Of a stretch of 64,000 nucleotides of DNA, positions 37,853-48,414 are shown in pieces (the stretch's first letter is position 1; every line of letters begins with the position of its first letter). The position numbers were made by a program, and so were the translations under genes. Under the pieces are notes generated by a model. It worked only from the letters and a program-made list of their open reading frames with translations. It had not been told where the DNA came from and ran no database searches. The stretch spans positions 81,272,504 through 81,336,503 of the forward strand of contig NC_134414.1 of NCBI RefSeq assembly GCF_030867145.1. Direction: 5' to 3'. Source of the stretch: Opisthocomus hoazin (taxonomy: Eukaryota > Chordata > Aves > Opisthocomiformes > Opisthocomidae).

Positions 37853-40800
37853 GTGAGAAACTGCAGGCTTTTTTGTGGGAACCTGTGTGAAAGACCAAGT
37901 GTGACTAAATGTTATTTCCCTCGCGCTTAAAACCGACGTCTGCATACTGTGGCGATGACAAGTGACATTAACAGCACTAACGTAGTTTTGTGGAACAGCC
38001 ATAATGGAATTGTAAAAGGAAGATGATAGAAGAAAAATGTGTTGTTGGGCTATGTGAACAGAGTGGGTAGTGGTTTGATTTTCTTATCAAGATGGTTCTA
38101 GACATGGTAATAGCTTAATGGAAAGACCAAGCATGTGAATATGACCTGCTAAATGGTTTCTAGAAAGTAATCTTACTTACAAATCTTTTCATTTCACTTA
38201 AAAATTCTAATTCTGAACAAGTTCTGACATATTTTACCAGAAGGCTGACTTTAAAGTGCATTGTTCTCTTTTGTGTTCACTACAAATAGAAATTTTGGGG
38301 GAGTTTCACAGCCTGTGTTTTCGGTCCCTGCGGTGATAATGAGGTCTACCAGACAAGTGTCGGTACTGTGGAGTTTAATAGCATGTGGCCTGTAAGGCCT
38401 GCAGAATACGCAGTTAATCATTAGTGTACTTCACATACAGAAAGGCCCCACAAAAATTTAAATGATAAACTGTAGCACACTTTCCTGTGAATGCAGTGTG
38501 CTTAATTCATAATATTTACATCCTGAGTTTTCCAGATCTTTTTTTCTGTCACCTCATAGTCTTAGAAAATACGACTGTGACAAGAGAGGACACATCATGC
38601 CTGCACAGGCATTGGTATCTAGAATGGGAGATTAGGACACCAGGGCTGTGATGTCTGCTGGTGTCCTGCTCCAGTGCGCAGCTGGATGTGCCCAAGGTGT
38701 GCCCATGTGTCCTGGAATCAGAGCGTTTTCCCAGGTCTCATTGCTCAGATGCGTGTAACTTCCCTTTCTCTTGTGTTCCCAGTCTCAAACTTGGAGCTTC
38801 AGCCCAGTGTACCTCAATTTGGGAATCTTGGTGTTAGCATTGGTGGGGAGGCACTTGCTTAAACCAGGTGCTGAATGTGTTAGAACTGTTTCTTTTGATG
38901 AACTTCAGGATCACAGTGTTAGACAGAAAGGGAGGCCTTTGCTCAGACCCATTTCTGCCTAGTGCTGTACACTAGTAATAGTAATCATGAGTTGAAAGAG
39001 TTCTGTATGTTCTTGTTCTGACAGGTTGAAAACATTGGACACCCAGGGCTGAAACCACACTAGGGTTTACTTTTGGATGTCAGACACACACAAAAGTGTA
39101 AACTGGTACCTGCTTGTGCTAGTGTGCAGGCATTTAGTTCCCAGTTACCTGGTTGTAGTACTCTGGGCACATAGAGAATTTCCCTTTGTTTTAAAAAAAA
39201 ATTTTATATTTCCGCTTGTACTTACATTGTGATTTGGATACCTTTGTGTTAGGTTTAAATTGTTACGGATTGTGTAGGTTATTGGGGATTTTTGTTTTTT
39301 TTGGCTACTTAAAACTGTTTTCAATTGTATCCTGTAAAGGTTTCTTTTGACTCAACAAAACACCTCAGCGATGCATCAATTAAGAAGCGTCAGCTTGAAA
39401 GGCAAAAGCTTCAAGAGCTGGAAAAACAGAGAGAAGAACAAAAACGTAAAGAGAAAGAAGCTGAGGAAAAACAAAAAGAGGAAGAAAGGTATTTATCGCT
39501 CCTTGCTCAGTTATATTTTTAGCAATCAGGCATAACAAAACTGTAGTTGCCCCTTCATATCAGCATCAATAGATAAAAAATAACTGAACACAGGTTCTAT
39601 TTCAAAGTTTGACTTCTATAGCTAAAGTGGAGCGCTTAAAACTAAGTGAGAATATGGGGGTTCTTTTGAGGAAATAGCCTTTAGGGATTATGAGATTTTG
39701 ATAAGACGACTGTTTTACAGCTTTTTTTTTTTTTTTTTCCTTGAACTGTAATTCCAAGAACTAGGAACTTGCATGATGTGTAGTCATTCTGATGGAAAAA
39801 TGTACATTGTAAATGGGGAATAGAAAATTATGCACTAGTTCTACGAGTAAGTAATTTTGGTATTATAAAGCTCATTTCCTCTTAACATCAGTATTTTTCT
39901 GGAAAGGGATGGGATGCAAGCATATCTGAACACTGACATTTTAAGAAAATGTATATAGGTGCAAATGTCATAAGACAGCTACTCAGAATATTTTCAGGTG
40001 AACTGCGAGGTCCTGCACCTGGGTCAGGGAAACCCCTGGTATCAGTACAGGCTGGGGGATGAAGGGATTGAGAGCAGCCCTGTCGAGAAGGACTTGGGGG
40101 TTCTGGTGGGTGAAAAGCTGGACATGAGCCAGCAATGTACGCTCACAGCCCAGGAGGCCAACCATATCCTGGGCTGCATCCCTAGCAATGTGGCCAGCAG
40201 TTCAAGGGAGGGGATTCTGCCCCTCTGCTCGGCTCTGATGAGACCCCACCTGGAGTCGTGCGTCCAGCTCTAGAGCCCTCAACATGAGAAGGACATGGAG
40301 CTGTTGGAGCGGGTCCAGAGGAGGGCAACAAGGATGATCAAAGGGCTGGAGCACCTCTCCTATGAGGAAAGGCTGAGACAGTTGGGGCTGTTCAGCTTGG
40401 AGAAGACAAGGCTGCGGGGAGACCTTATTGGAGCCTTTCAGTACTTAAAGGGGGCTTACAAGAAAGATGGGGACAAACTTTTTAGTCAGGCCTCGGTTAA
40501 TGGTTTTAAACTGAAAGCAGGTAGATTTAGAGTAGACATAAAGAAGAAATTTTTTACAATGAAGACGATGAAGCACTGGAACAGGTTGTCCAGAGAAGTG
40601 TGCTAGATGGCCCATCCCTGGACACTTTCAAGGTTAGGTTGAATGGGGCTCTGAGCAACCTAATCCATTTGAAGATGTCCTGCTCATTGCAGGGGGTTTG
40701 GCCTAGATGACTTTTGAAGGTCCCTTCCAACTCAAACTGTTCTATGGTTCTGTGATTCTAATATAAACACAAATGGAGCAAATTGTTTCAGAGGTTGTAT

Positions 40801-43800
40801 GGTGTCTAGTTGGCTTGATGTGTGTAAATTCTCATTGCTTACAGTTCCTGAAACTGTAACGTTATTTAGATTATCACCAATGCTTACATTGGGTTCAACA
40901 TATTAAATCTGCAAGATACTCAATTTCTGAAAAATCATGCCTTTAGACACCTGATCTCAGAAACCATTGGTCTTTTACATAAGCTACCGTTTTGTCCTAA
41001 TAACTGAAACAATAATCACCAGCCCATGCACACAATAACTGGCTTGGTAATTTTCTCACCGTGATGACTGGCTGCCCAGCTGCCTGATGCATTGCTATTC
41101 TCTCTGATTGAATTGATTTAAAAAAAAAATTGTTGTAGACATATTTTGTGTTTAGATTCCAACTTGTTTTTAAATATTGACAGGCCGGTGATTGTTTGCT
41201 ATCACAATTAATGGTTAAAATGTTCACTGTTTTCTGCCTCTGTGTTTCAGTAATCAACAAGACTTACTTAGAAACAAATTTACTCAAAGAACAAAGTATA
41301 TTTTTGCATAGAGTAGGAGTTTGATATTGTACCTGCCCTAGATAAGGTAAAAAATGTTAATCTTTTTTTAGGAAACAGAGAGAGCTTGAAGAATATGAGA
41401 GAGAGAGAAAAAGAGAAGAAAAGTTGCGCAAGAGAGAACAGAAGCAGAAAGATCGTGAACTTCGGCGAAACAAAAAGCAACTTGAAAAGCTTCAAGCCGA
41501 AGAGCAGAAAAAACTACAAGAGAAGATAAAGTTAGAAGAAAGGAAGCTCCTGTTAGCTCAGAGAAATCTTCAGTCCATTAGACTAATTGCAGAACTGCTA
41601 AGCAGGGCAAAGGTAACGTCAATATTAATTTCAGAAGCTAAACAAGAACCCAGCAGAACAAAGCCTTTTACTGACTTGAGAGGGGGTGGGGAGCACTGCT
41701 CATTAAACAAGAGGTGTGGTGCCTCTCCAGATGCTATTTCTTAGACCAAAAATTCAAAAAAGTGCAATAAAATAGTATTTCTCCCTTGGCAAAATACACA
41801 CATATAGGTAAATGGAAGAGTGAACTTGAACCTGTGGTCCTGAATAGCATTTTTTACCTGTAAACTAGTTGGCAGGCTTGCTCTTAAGTCCTGGAAAAGA
41901 ATGTGTAAGTGTGATAAAGTGAACTAAACACAGAGGATAAGATGCAAGAGTCCTTAAATCTAATTCCAGTTTTGATGCTGTTTCCCTTCTGGCTTTCAGC
42001 AATTCTGTCAACTATTCTTTGCAGTTTTAGAGAATGAGCTTTCATTATTTGATGTTTGAAAATTTGCAGAATGATTTCTCTGTAGGAAAAGTGCTGTCAG
42101 CTAGGGTTTTGGATGTTAGATCCTGTCTCTTTAGTAGTATTGTTATTTTTCACTGAAACAGGATATCACTTGCTTAAGACTTGGATAAAGTCATGTTAGG
42201 GTGTAATGTAATGTATGCGAAGTATTTTCTGTAGAGATGAAAAACTGTGTGGCAAAGCACAGTTTTTTTTTTTCCTTGATGCCAGTGTACCTCAGGAGCA
42301 TTTTTGAACTCATATAGTGCTATGCGGTCAGTTATATGCTAGGAGAAGGGAGCAGTACTTCTTGCAGGCTTTTTAACTTTGCAGCTATGAAATAGAATGG
42401 TTGTCTGGTAGAACAGAGTAGTGTGTTTCTTTGAATCCCAGAATTCTGAGGTCTACACTAAGTCGTTTTTCTGGGTCAGAAAAAAAAAGTTTTAACCATC
42501 TTTTTCAGTATCATGAGTTTCTAAAGTGATTGACAAAGAGAATCAGTTCATACATGATATGTGTGTATTTAATTCTTTGCTGGTTTTTGTGGTCTCATTG
42601 CAAAGTCATCTATGAACCACAGATTGCAATAATCTGAGAAGTTTATGTTTTAAATTTGACTGAAACATTCAAGTATGCACCCTCATAATGTCTTTAAATA
42701 CTTCAGATTTCACATGTTGTTCTAGCTTGTGTGTTACTCTCATCATATTAAGGAGCCGCAAAGACCAAGCTTTGTTTTTGCCTTGTGAAACAGCTAGGAG
42801 AAATTAGCAATCAAAAGAATTTGTGGACTAATACTAATGTTTCACCTTACAACAGTTGTGTATTAGCGGGGTTTTTTGTTTGGTTGTTTTGGTTTTTTTA
42901 CCTTTAAGAGGGAAACAACTGTTTTATTTTGGGATAGTTAAGTTCTGTTTGTTAGATTTTATTTCCTTGCCAATTACTGCTTCTGTGTTATGATATAACT
43001 TGGAAGCATGAGTGGGTCTATAAATATTTTCTTGTTTACCCTTACCTTCCCTTTGACTGCCTTTCAGACAGTAAAGCTTTTGGAGCAAGAGCATAATGAA
43101 GAAAAGATTCGTCTTCAGCAGCTAGAGGAGAGACGAAGGCTCCAGGAGGCTGAGCTCAAACGTGTGGAAGAGGAGAAAGAGAGAGCACTGGGGTTGCAGA
43201 GAAAAGAAAAGGAACTGAGAGAGAAACTACTGAACAATCTTCTGAGCAAGAAAATGGATACAGTTAATCAAAACAAAGAAGAAACTGGAGCATCTCAGTC
43301 TGACACACTGAAAACCCCAAGTGGTGTTCCACACACCGTGTCATCCAGCTGCATCACTTCTACCTCAGCACAGGCTGTTACAAGCAAACCGGCTCCCGGT
43401 TCTCAAAGAGAAGTAGAATCCTCGGAGAGTGTAAACACTCAATGCAAGTACTTGAATGGCAACATTCATGACAAAGTTCATGTCAAAGAAGGTCAGAAAC
43501 TTCATGCCACAAACTCTGAGAGGTGTTCTGAGAAAGGAAGTTCCGGGGTACTTCCGTGTGTTCCTGCCAATAACCAGCAGCAGAAGAGCCTCTCTAGCTA
43601 TGACCAGAATACCTCCAGGAAGGAGTCACGCTGCGAGCAGGGCAAACGTAGCACAGAGTCAAGAAGAAGAAAGAGCCGTTCATGTAGCAGTGTAAACACT
43701 GATGAGAGTAAGGGTAGACGAGAGAGGAGCAGACACAGAAGAGATGTGAGTTACCAGGATGAAAAGCGCAGGAAAGAAAGGAGGTATTATAGACACTCTA

Positions 43801-43979
43801 GCAGAAGTTACAGTCCTCGACGGAGAAGTGTAAGCCCCAGACGTTCACGTTACAGAAGAACTCGCAGTAGCGAACGTAAACGAGACAGAAGAGAAAGAAG
43901 TCATAGTCGCAGAAGCGTGAGCAGGAGACGAAGGCACCGGAGATCCCTGAGTAAGCAAAGGAGTACTTGGAGTGGGTAG
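37091..43979 (+). CDS. AKAP17A: AKAP17A: PKA-anchoring, RS-domain splicing factor (four coding exons)
   Basis: The joined exons 37,091-37,852, 39,340-39,488, 41,372-41,612 and 43,068-43,979 give 687 codons, against 695 in the human protein as I recall it. The family acts in nuclear speckles: it influences splice-site choice and anchors protein kinase A regulatory subunits to splicing factor compartments. Seen here: a highly conserved N-terminal half with an RRM-like region (about residues 145-254), a long charged coiled coil rich in E, K, R and Q (about 265-450), a divergent low-complexity linker (about 460-600), and a C-terminal arginine/serine domain (about 605-687, with SYSPRRRSVSPRRS). 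All introns are GT-AG and the frame joins exactly. The start ATG at 37,091 is followed by the conserved MAAATIVHDTSEAVELC. A TTG-initiated upstream extension is open but unsupported. Confidence 0.97.
37853..39339 (+). other. AKAP17A: AKAP17A intron between coding exons 1 and 2
   Basis: 1,487 bp, GTGAGA...TGTAAAG. No repeat or gene is recognised inside. Confidence 0.9.
39340..39488 (+). CDS. AKAP17A: AKAP17A coding exon 2
   Basis: 149 nt with acceptor TCCTGTAAAG|G and donor GAAAG|GTATTT, leaving two bases of an Arg codon. It encodes VSFDSTKHLSDASIKKRQ followed by the beginning of the E/K/Q-rich coiled coil. The following intron (39,489-41,371) carries a CR1. Confidence 0.95.
39998..40760 (+). 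mobile_element. CR1 LINE in AKAP17A intron 2
   Basis: A 5'-truncated CR1 in the same orientation as the gene. It covers the C-terminal part of the reverse-transcriptase frame (ASSSREGILPLCSALMRPHL, then EERLRQLGLFSLEKTRLRG) with an in-frame stop and frame changes, followed by the 3' UTR and the tail TTCTATGGTTCTGTGATTCT. It is more decayed than the copies at 31 and 35 kb. Confidence 0.94.
41372..41612 (+). CDS. AKAP17A: AKAP17A coding exon 3
   Basis: 241 nt with acceptor TTTTTTTAG|G and donor GGCAAAG|GTAACG, ending in phase 0. It encodes continuous coiled coil (for example EEKLRKREQKQKDRELRRN) ending in LIAELLSRAK, nearly identical to mammals. The following intron (41,613-43,067, 1,455 bp) holds nothing recognisable. 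Confidence 0.95.
43068..43979 (+). CDS. AKAP17A: AKAP17A last coding exon with RS domain
   Basis: The acceptor is GACTGCCTTTCAG|A, and 303 codons precede the TAG at 43,977-43,979. The order is: end of the coiled coil (TVKLLEQEHNEEKIRLQQ), a Ser/Thr-rich poorly conserved linker where a PKA-binding helix is expected by homology, then a block rich in Arg-Ser and Arg-Arg ending STWSG. The human protein ends STWNR, so the terminus is conserved. Confidence 0.96.
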   Translation, partial: TVKLLEQEHNEEKIRLQQLEERRRLQEAELKRVEEEKERALGLQRKEKELREKLLNNLLSKKMDTVNQNKEETGASQSDTLKTPSGVPHTVSSSCITSTSAQAVTSKPAPGSQREVESSESVNTQCKYLNGNIHDKVHVKEGQKLHATNSERCSEKGSSGVLPCVPANNQQQKSLSSYDQNTSRKESRCEQGKRSTESRRRKSRSCSSVNTDESKGRRERSRHRRDVSYQDEKRRKERRYYRHSSRSYSPRRRSVSPRRSRYRRTRSSERKRDRRERSHSRRSVSRRRRHRRSLSKQRSTWSG

Positions 43980-44995
43980 TGGAGGCCTTGGCTCCTTGGA
44001 AAGGCTATGGTTGGACAAAAGGGCCAGAAATTTGTAAACGAGACCTCATTGGTGTGACTGCAATAGAAAACACGTTTGTTTCAATCAATGCTTAACTCTG
44101 AAATCAAGGAAATAGATGCCTGATTTTTCTGACGTTGCTTCGTGCTTTGTTGTCTCTTTCTAGGTTTCTGCCACAATGTTGGTATAACCACCTGTGCTTG
44201 TGCTCGAGTTCCTGCAGTGCTAAAAGCCAACCTGTTTTCTTGATTTTCAGTTTTCTAAACCGTAATTTTAGTTGATTTAGTTTTTATCTCTTTATCACCT
44301 AATTTGGCTTGAGAAGCACGTGGGTGCCAGTTATAGACACTGCAGACGTGACAAGCTGTTGCATACAGATTTTATTTAAAATGCTTTCTGATGCATTCAA
44401 TGAAATCGCATTTAACGAAGTAGAGTTTTTGCTGATTGAGATGGGTAGCAGAACTTTCATATAGTTCTTAAAACTGACTATAAAGGTATGCAGGATATCT
44501 TTTAAACTGCTGTGATTCTTTCATATGTCTGTATGTTGCCAAGCTTTGTGGCCCAAATTATTCTGGCATGTAATGCCATTTGTAAAATAATACTTCCCGT
44601 GTAAGAGAGGCACACTGATGTCGGAAGTAAGAAGCAGTGGGGAAATGGTTGAAAAGTCATTCTGTTATTTTGTTGACATTTTTAGCTTTGTAATTACTTC
44701 AGGTGGCATAGAGCAACCTGAAGTATTTTTTCAGGTACATACAGAGCTAGCCATTGATTTTTTCAAAAGAGGCCTTCTCGCTAAATTATTTTTACTTGTG
44801 TTGAAAAGTAAGGCTGCAGTGTCTCTTGTTAAATCCATTTAAGAATACTCTTGCTTCTAAAATGCAGCTCAGGAATATTAAAAGCTATGGCATTACAGTG
44901 AAGAGTTTATTTTGCCTTTTTATGGTAAAATTAAAAGAAAACTGTTTCCAGTGAACTGACGTTGCTGTTTTCATATGTCAGTGTATTAAAAACTG
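43980..44995 (+). other. AKAP17A: AKAP17A 3' UTR and candidate polyadenylation signals
   Basis: AT-rich sequence follows the stop. ATTAAA variants occur at 44,930-44,935 and 44,985-44,990, and the second is followed by GT-rich sequence (GTTTGTTG). These would give a 3' UTR of about 0.95-1.0 kb. No perfect AATAAA lies close after the stop codon. The right end is approximate. Confidence 0.45.
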
Positions 44996-45499
44996 CACAG
45001 TTGTTATATGAGAACCCGTTTGTTGAAAAGATCACTCAACACATGTGAAGAATGAAGCTCAGCCACCCTTCTTGATTGTCCTGTTATGTACATCTGTGTC
45101 AACTGTTAATTTAGCAGGGCGTGTGCTCTTTACAGCCTTCAGATGCCATTTTCCTCACACTGATGCATCCCTGTTGTGAAGTGCCTGAGGAGCTCATTGG
45201 TGCTGCAGCTCAGCTGGCTTCCTGGCTGGCTGAGTTTGTCTGCGTTGCTTTCAGTGAATCCATGCGGGGTTTGTTTCTTACTAGACCATGCTGCTGAAAT
45301 CTTTGTGATTACCATCTATGGAAAGAAAAGGTAGATGTTCTTTTCTCTTCCTGTCAATTCACTTTTTTAAAGATCTCAAATTAATTATGTTACTTCTGAA
45401 GTTTTTGTGAGTTCTGTTGCGAGTTTCACCATTGTCTTGGGGACTGAGACCTAGGCTGATTTATGTAGTAATCTCAACACCACTAGTCTCTTACGGGGA

Positions 45500-48414
45500 T
45501 GAGCCAGGGGCTCCTCAGGTAATAGGGGCCGACAGGGAAACACTGGTGAAATACCGCAAAAGAATTAAGGGGTGTTCCTCTAAGAAGGTGGCACAGCTTA
45601 CAGGTACTGAAGTACCTCTGCACCAGTGCGTGCAGTATGGGCGACAAACAAGAGGAGCTGGAAGCCACTGTGCTGCTAGAAAGTTATGACTTAGTTGCCA
45701 TTACTGAAAACTGGTGGCACGAATCCCATGACTGGAGGATGGCTATCGATGGCTACAGGCTGTTCAAAAGGGACATGCAAGGAAGGAGAGGCAGAGGCGT
45801 TGCCCTCTACATCATGAAGTCAATACAGTGTGAAGAGCTGTTTTTGAAGAATAGCCATGAGCAGATAGAAAGCTTATGGGTGAGAAGCAGAGTGAGGCAA
45901 CAAAGGGAATTTTGTGGACGGTGTCTACTACAGGCTGCACGATCAAAGGTAGCTTACTGAAGCCTTTTTACTCCATGGACAGGAGACTGTGCTCACAGGC
46001 TCTTGTCCTGCTGGGGGACTTCAGCCACCCCAACACCTGCTGGAAAAGTAGCATGGCGAGCTGTAGGCAATACAGTAAACTCCTGGAGTGTAATGAGGAC
46101 AACTTCTTAAGCCAGGTAATAGACAGCCCTACCAGAGGGCATGTGATACTGGACTGCTGGTCACTAACACAAGTGAGCTCATCGGTGGCATCAAGATTGG
46201 AGGCAGGCCTGGGCTGCAGTGGTCACGCGTTGGTGGAGTTCTCAGTCCTGAGGGATAAGGGCCAGGCAAAGCGTAAAGTCAGGACCCTGAATTTTAGGAA
46301 AGCAGAATTCCAGCTGTTCAAGTAGTTAGTCAACAGGACCTGTGGGAAGCTGCCTTCAGGGACAAGGGACCAGATCAGAGCTGGCAGATCTTTAAGGATG
46401 CTTTCCATGGAGCACAAGAGCTCTTGATCCCCAGGTGTAAGAAATCAGGCAGGGAAGGCAAGAGACTGGCATGGCTGAGTCAAGACCTGCTGGTCAAACT
46501 AAAGGGCAAGAAGGAAATGCACAGACAGTGGAAGCAAGGGCAGGTATCCTGGGAAGGATGTAGGGCCGCTGCCCGGTTGTGTAGGGAGGGGGTCAGGAAG
46601 GCCAAGGCACATACGGATCTGAACTTGGCAAGGGATTCAAAGAATAGTAAGAAAGGCTCCTACAGGTATGTCAACCAGAAAAGGAAGGTCAGAGAGCATA
46701 CCCCTCATGATGATCAAGACAGGCAAACTGGTATGAGGAGAAGGCTGAGGTACTCAATGACTTTTTTGCCTCGGTCTTCACTGGCAACCTCTCTTTCCAC
46801 ACCTCTCAAGTGGATAGACCTCAAGATAAGGTCTAGGGAAGCAAAGTGCCTCCCATTGTAAGAGAAGATCAATTTTGTGACTACCTGAGGACCCTGAACA
46901 TATAAAAGTCTATGGGACCTGATGAGATGCATCCCAGAGTCCTGAGGGAATTGGCTGGTGTAGTTGCCAAGCGACTCTCCATGATACTTGAAAAGTCATC
47001 ACAGTCAGGTGAAGTTCCTCATGACTGGAAAAAGGGAAACATTTCACATCTTTTTAAAAAGGGTAGAAAGGAGGACACTGGGAACTACTAACTTGTCAGC
47101 CTCACCTCTGTGCCTGGTAAGATCATGGAACAGATCCTCGCAGAGCTATGCTAAGGCACATGGAGGACAGGGAGGTAATTCAAGACAGCCAACATGGCTT
47201 CACCAAGGGTGACTCCTGCCTGACCAACCTGTTGGTCTTGTATGAGTGGGCAAGGGAAGAGCTACGGATGTCATCTGTCTGTACTTCTGTAAGGCCTTTG
47301 ACACAGTCCCCCACAACATCCTTCTCTGTAAATTGGAGAGATATTAATTTGATGTGTGGATGAGGAATTGGTTGAATGGTTCCATCCAGAGAGTAGTAGT
47401 CAATGGCTCAGTGTCCAGATGGAGATCAGTGATGAGTGGTGTCCGTCAGGGGCCTGTACGGGGGCCAGTGCGGTTTAATATTTTCATCAATGACATAGAC
47501 AGTGGGATTGAGTGCAGCCTCAGCAAGTCTGCAGTCAACACCAAGCTGAGTGATGAAGTTGACACACCCGAGGGACAGGGTGCCATCCAGAGGGACCTGG
47601 ACAAGCTTGAGAAGTGGGCCCATGTGAACCTCATGAGGTTCAACAAGGCAAAGTGCAGGGTCCTGCACCTGTGTTGAGGCAATCCTTGGTGTCAATACAG
47701 GCTGGGGGATGAAGAGATTAAGAGCAGCTGGGCCGAGAAGGACTTGGGGCTGCTGGTGAATGAAAAGCTGGACATGAGCTGGCAACGTGTGCTCACAGCC
47801 CAGGCAGCCAATTGTATCCTGGGCTGCATCAAAAGAAGCGTGGCCAGCAGGGCGAGGGAGGGGATTCTGCCCCTCTACTCCACTCTGATGAGACCTCACC
47901 TGGAGCCCTGCGTCCAGCTCTAGAGCCCTCAGTGCAGGACAGACATGGAGCTGTTGGAGCGGGTCCAGAGGAGGCCACAAAGATGATCGGAGGCCTGGAA
48001 CACTTCTATGAGGAAAGGCTGAGAGAGTTGGGGCTGTTCAGCCTGGAGAAGAGAAGGCTCTGAGGACACGTTATAGCAGCCTTTCAGTACCTGAAGGAGG
48101 CCTGTAGGAAAGATGGGGAAGATATTTTCAGCAGGGCTTGTTGCAATAGGAGAAGGAATAATGGCTTTAAACTAATGGAGGGTAGATTTAGCCTAGATAT
48201 AGGGAAGAAATTTTTTACCGTAAGGGTAATGAAACACTGAAACACGTTGCCCAAAGAGGGGGGCCCCATCCCTGGAAACATCCAAGGCTGGGTTGGATGG
48301 CGCTCTGAGCAAGCTGGTCTAGTTGAAAATATCCCTTCTCACTGCATGGGGGTTGGGCTAGATGACCTCTAAAGGTCGCTTCCAACCCAAAGCTTCCAAC
48401 CCTATGATTCTATG
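45500..48414 (+). mobile_element. Decayed 2.9 kb CR1 LINE with endonuclease and RT remnants
   Basis: A long CR1 missing the 5' UTR and ORF1. The remains of ORF2 run from MGDKQEELEATVLLESYD (45,637; AP-endonuclease region, with ITENWW and SHDW motifs) through the reverse transcriptase ([44 protein letters not shown]) to the C-terminal [17 protein letters not shown], followed by the 3' UTR and the tail CTATGATTCTATGA. Several frameshifts and stops break it. The catalytic F-A-D-D of the polymerase reads S-A-V-N near 47,528-47,540, so the copy is inactive. It lies between AKAP17A and ASMT in the same orientation as both. Confidence 0.95.
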
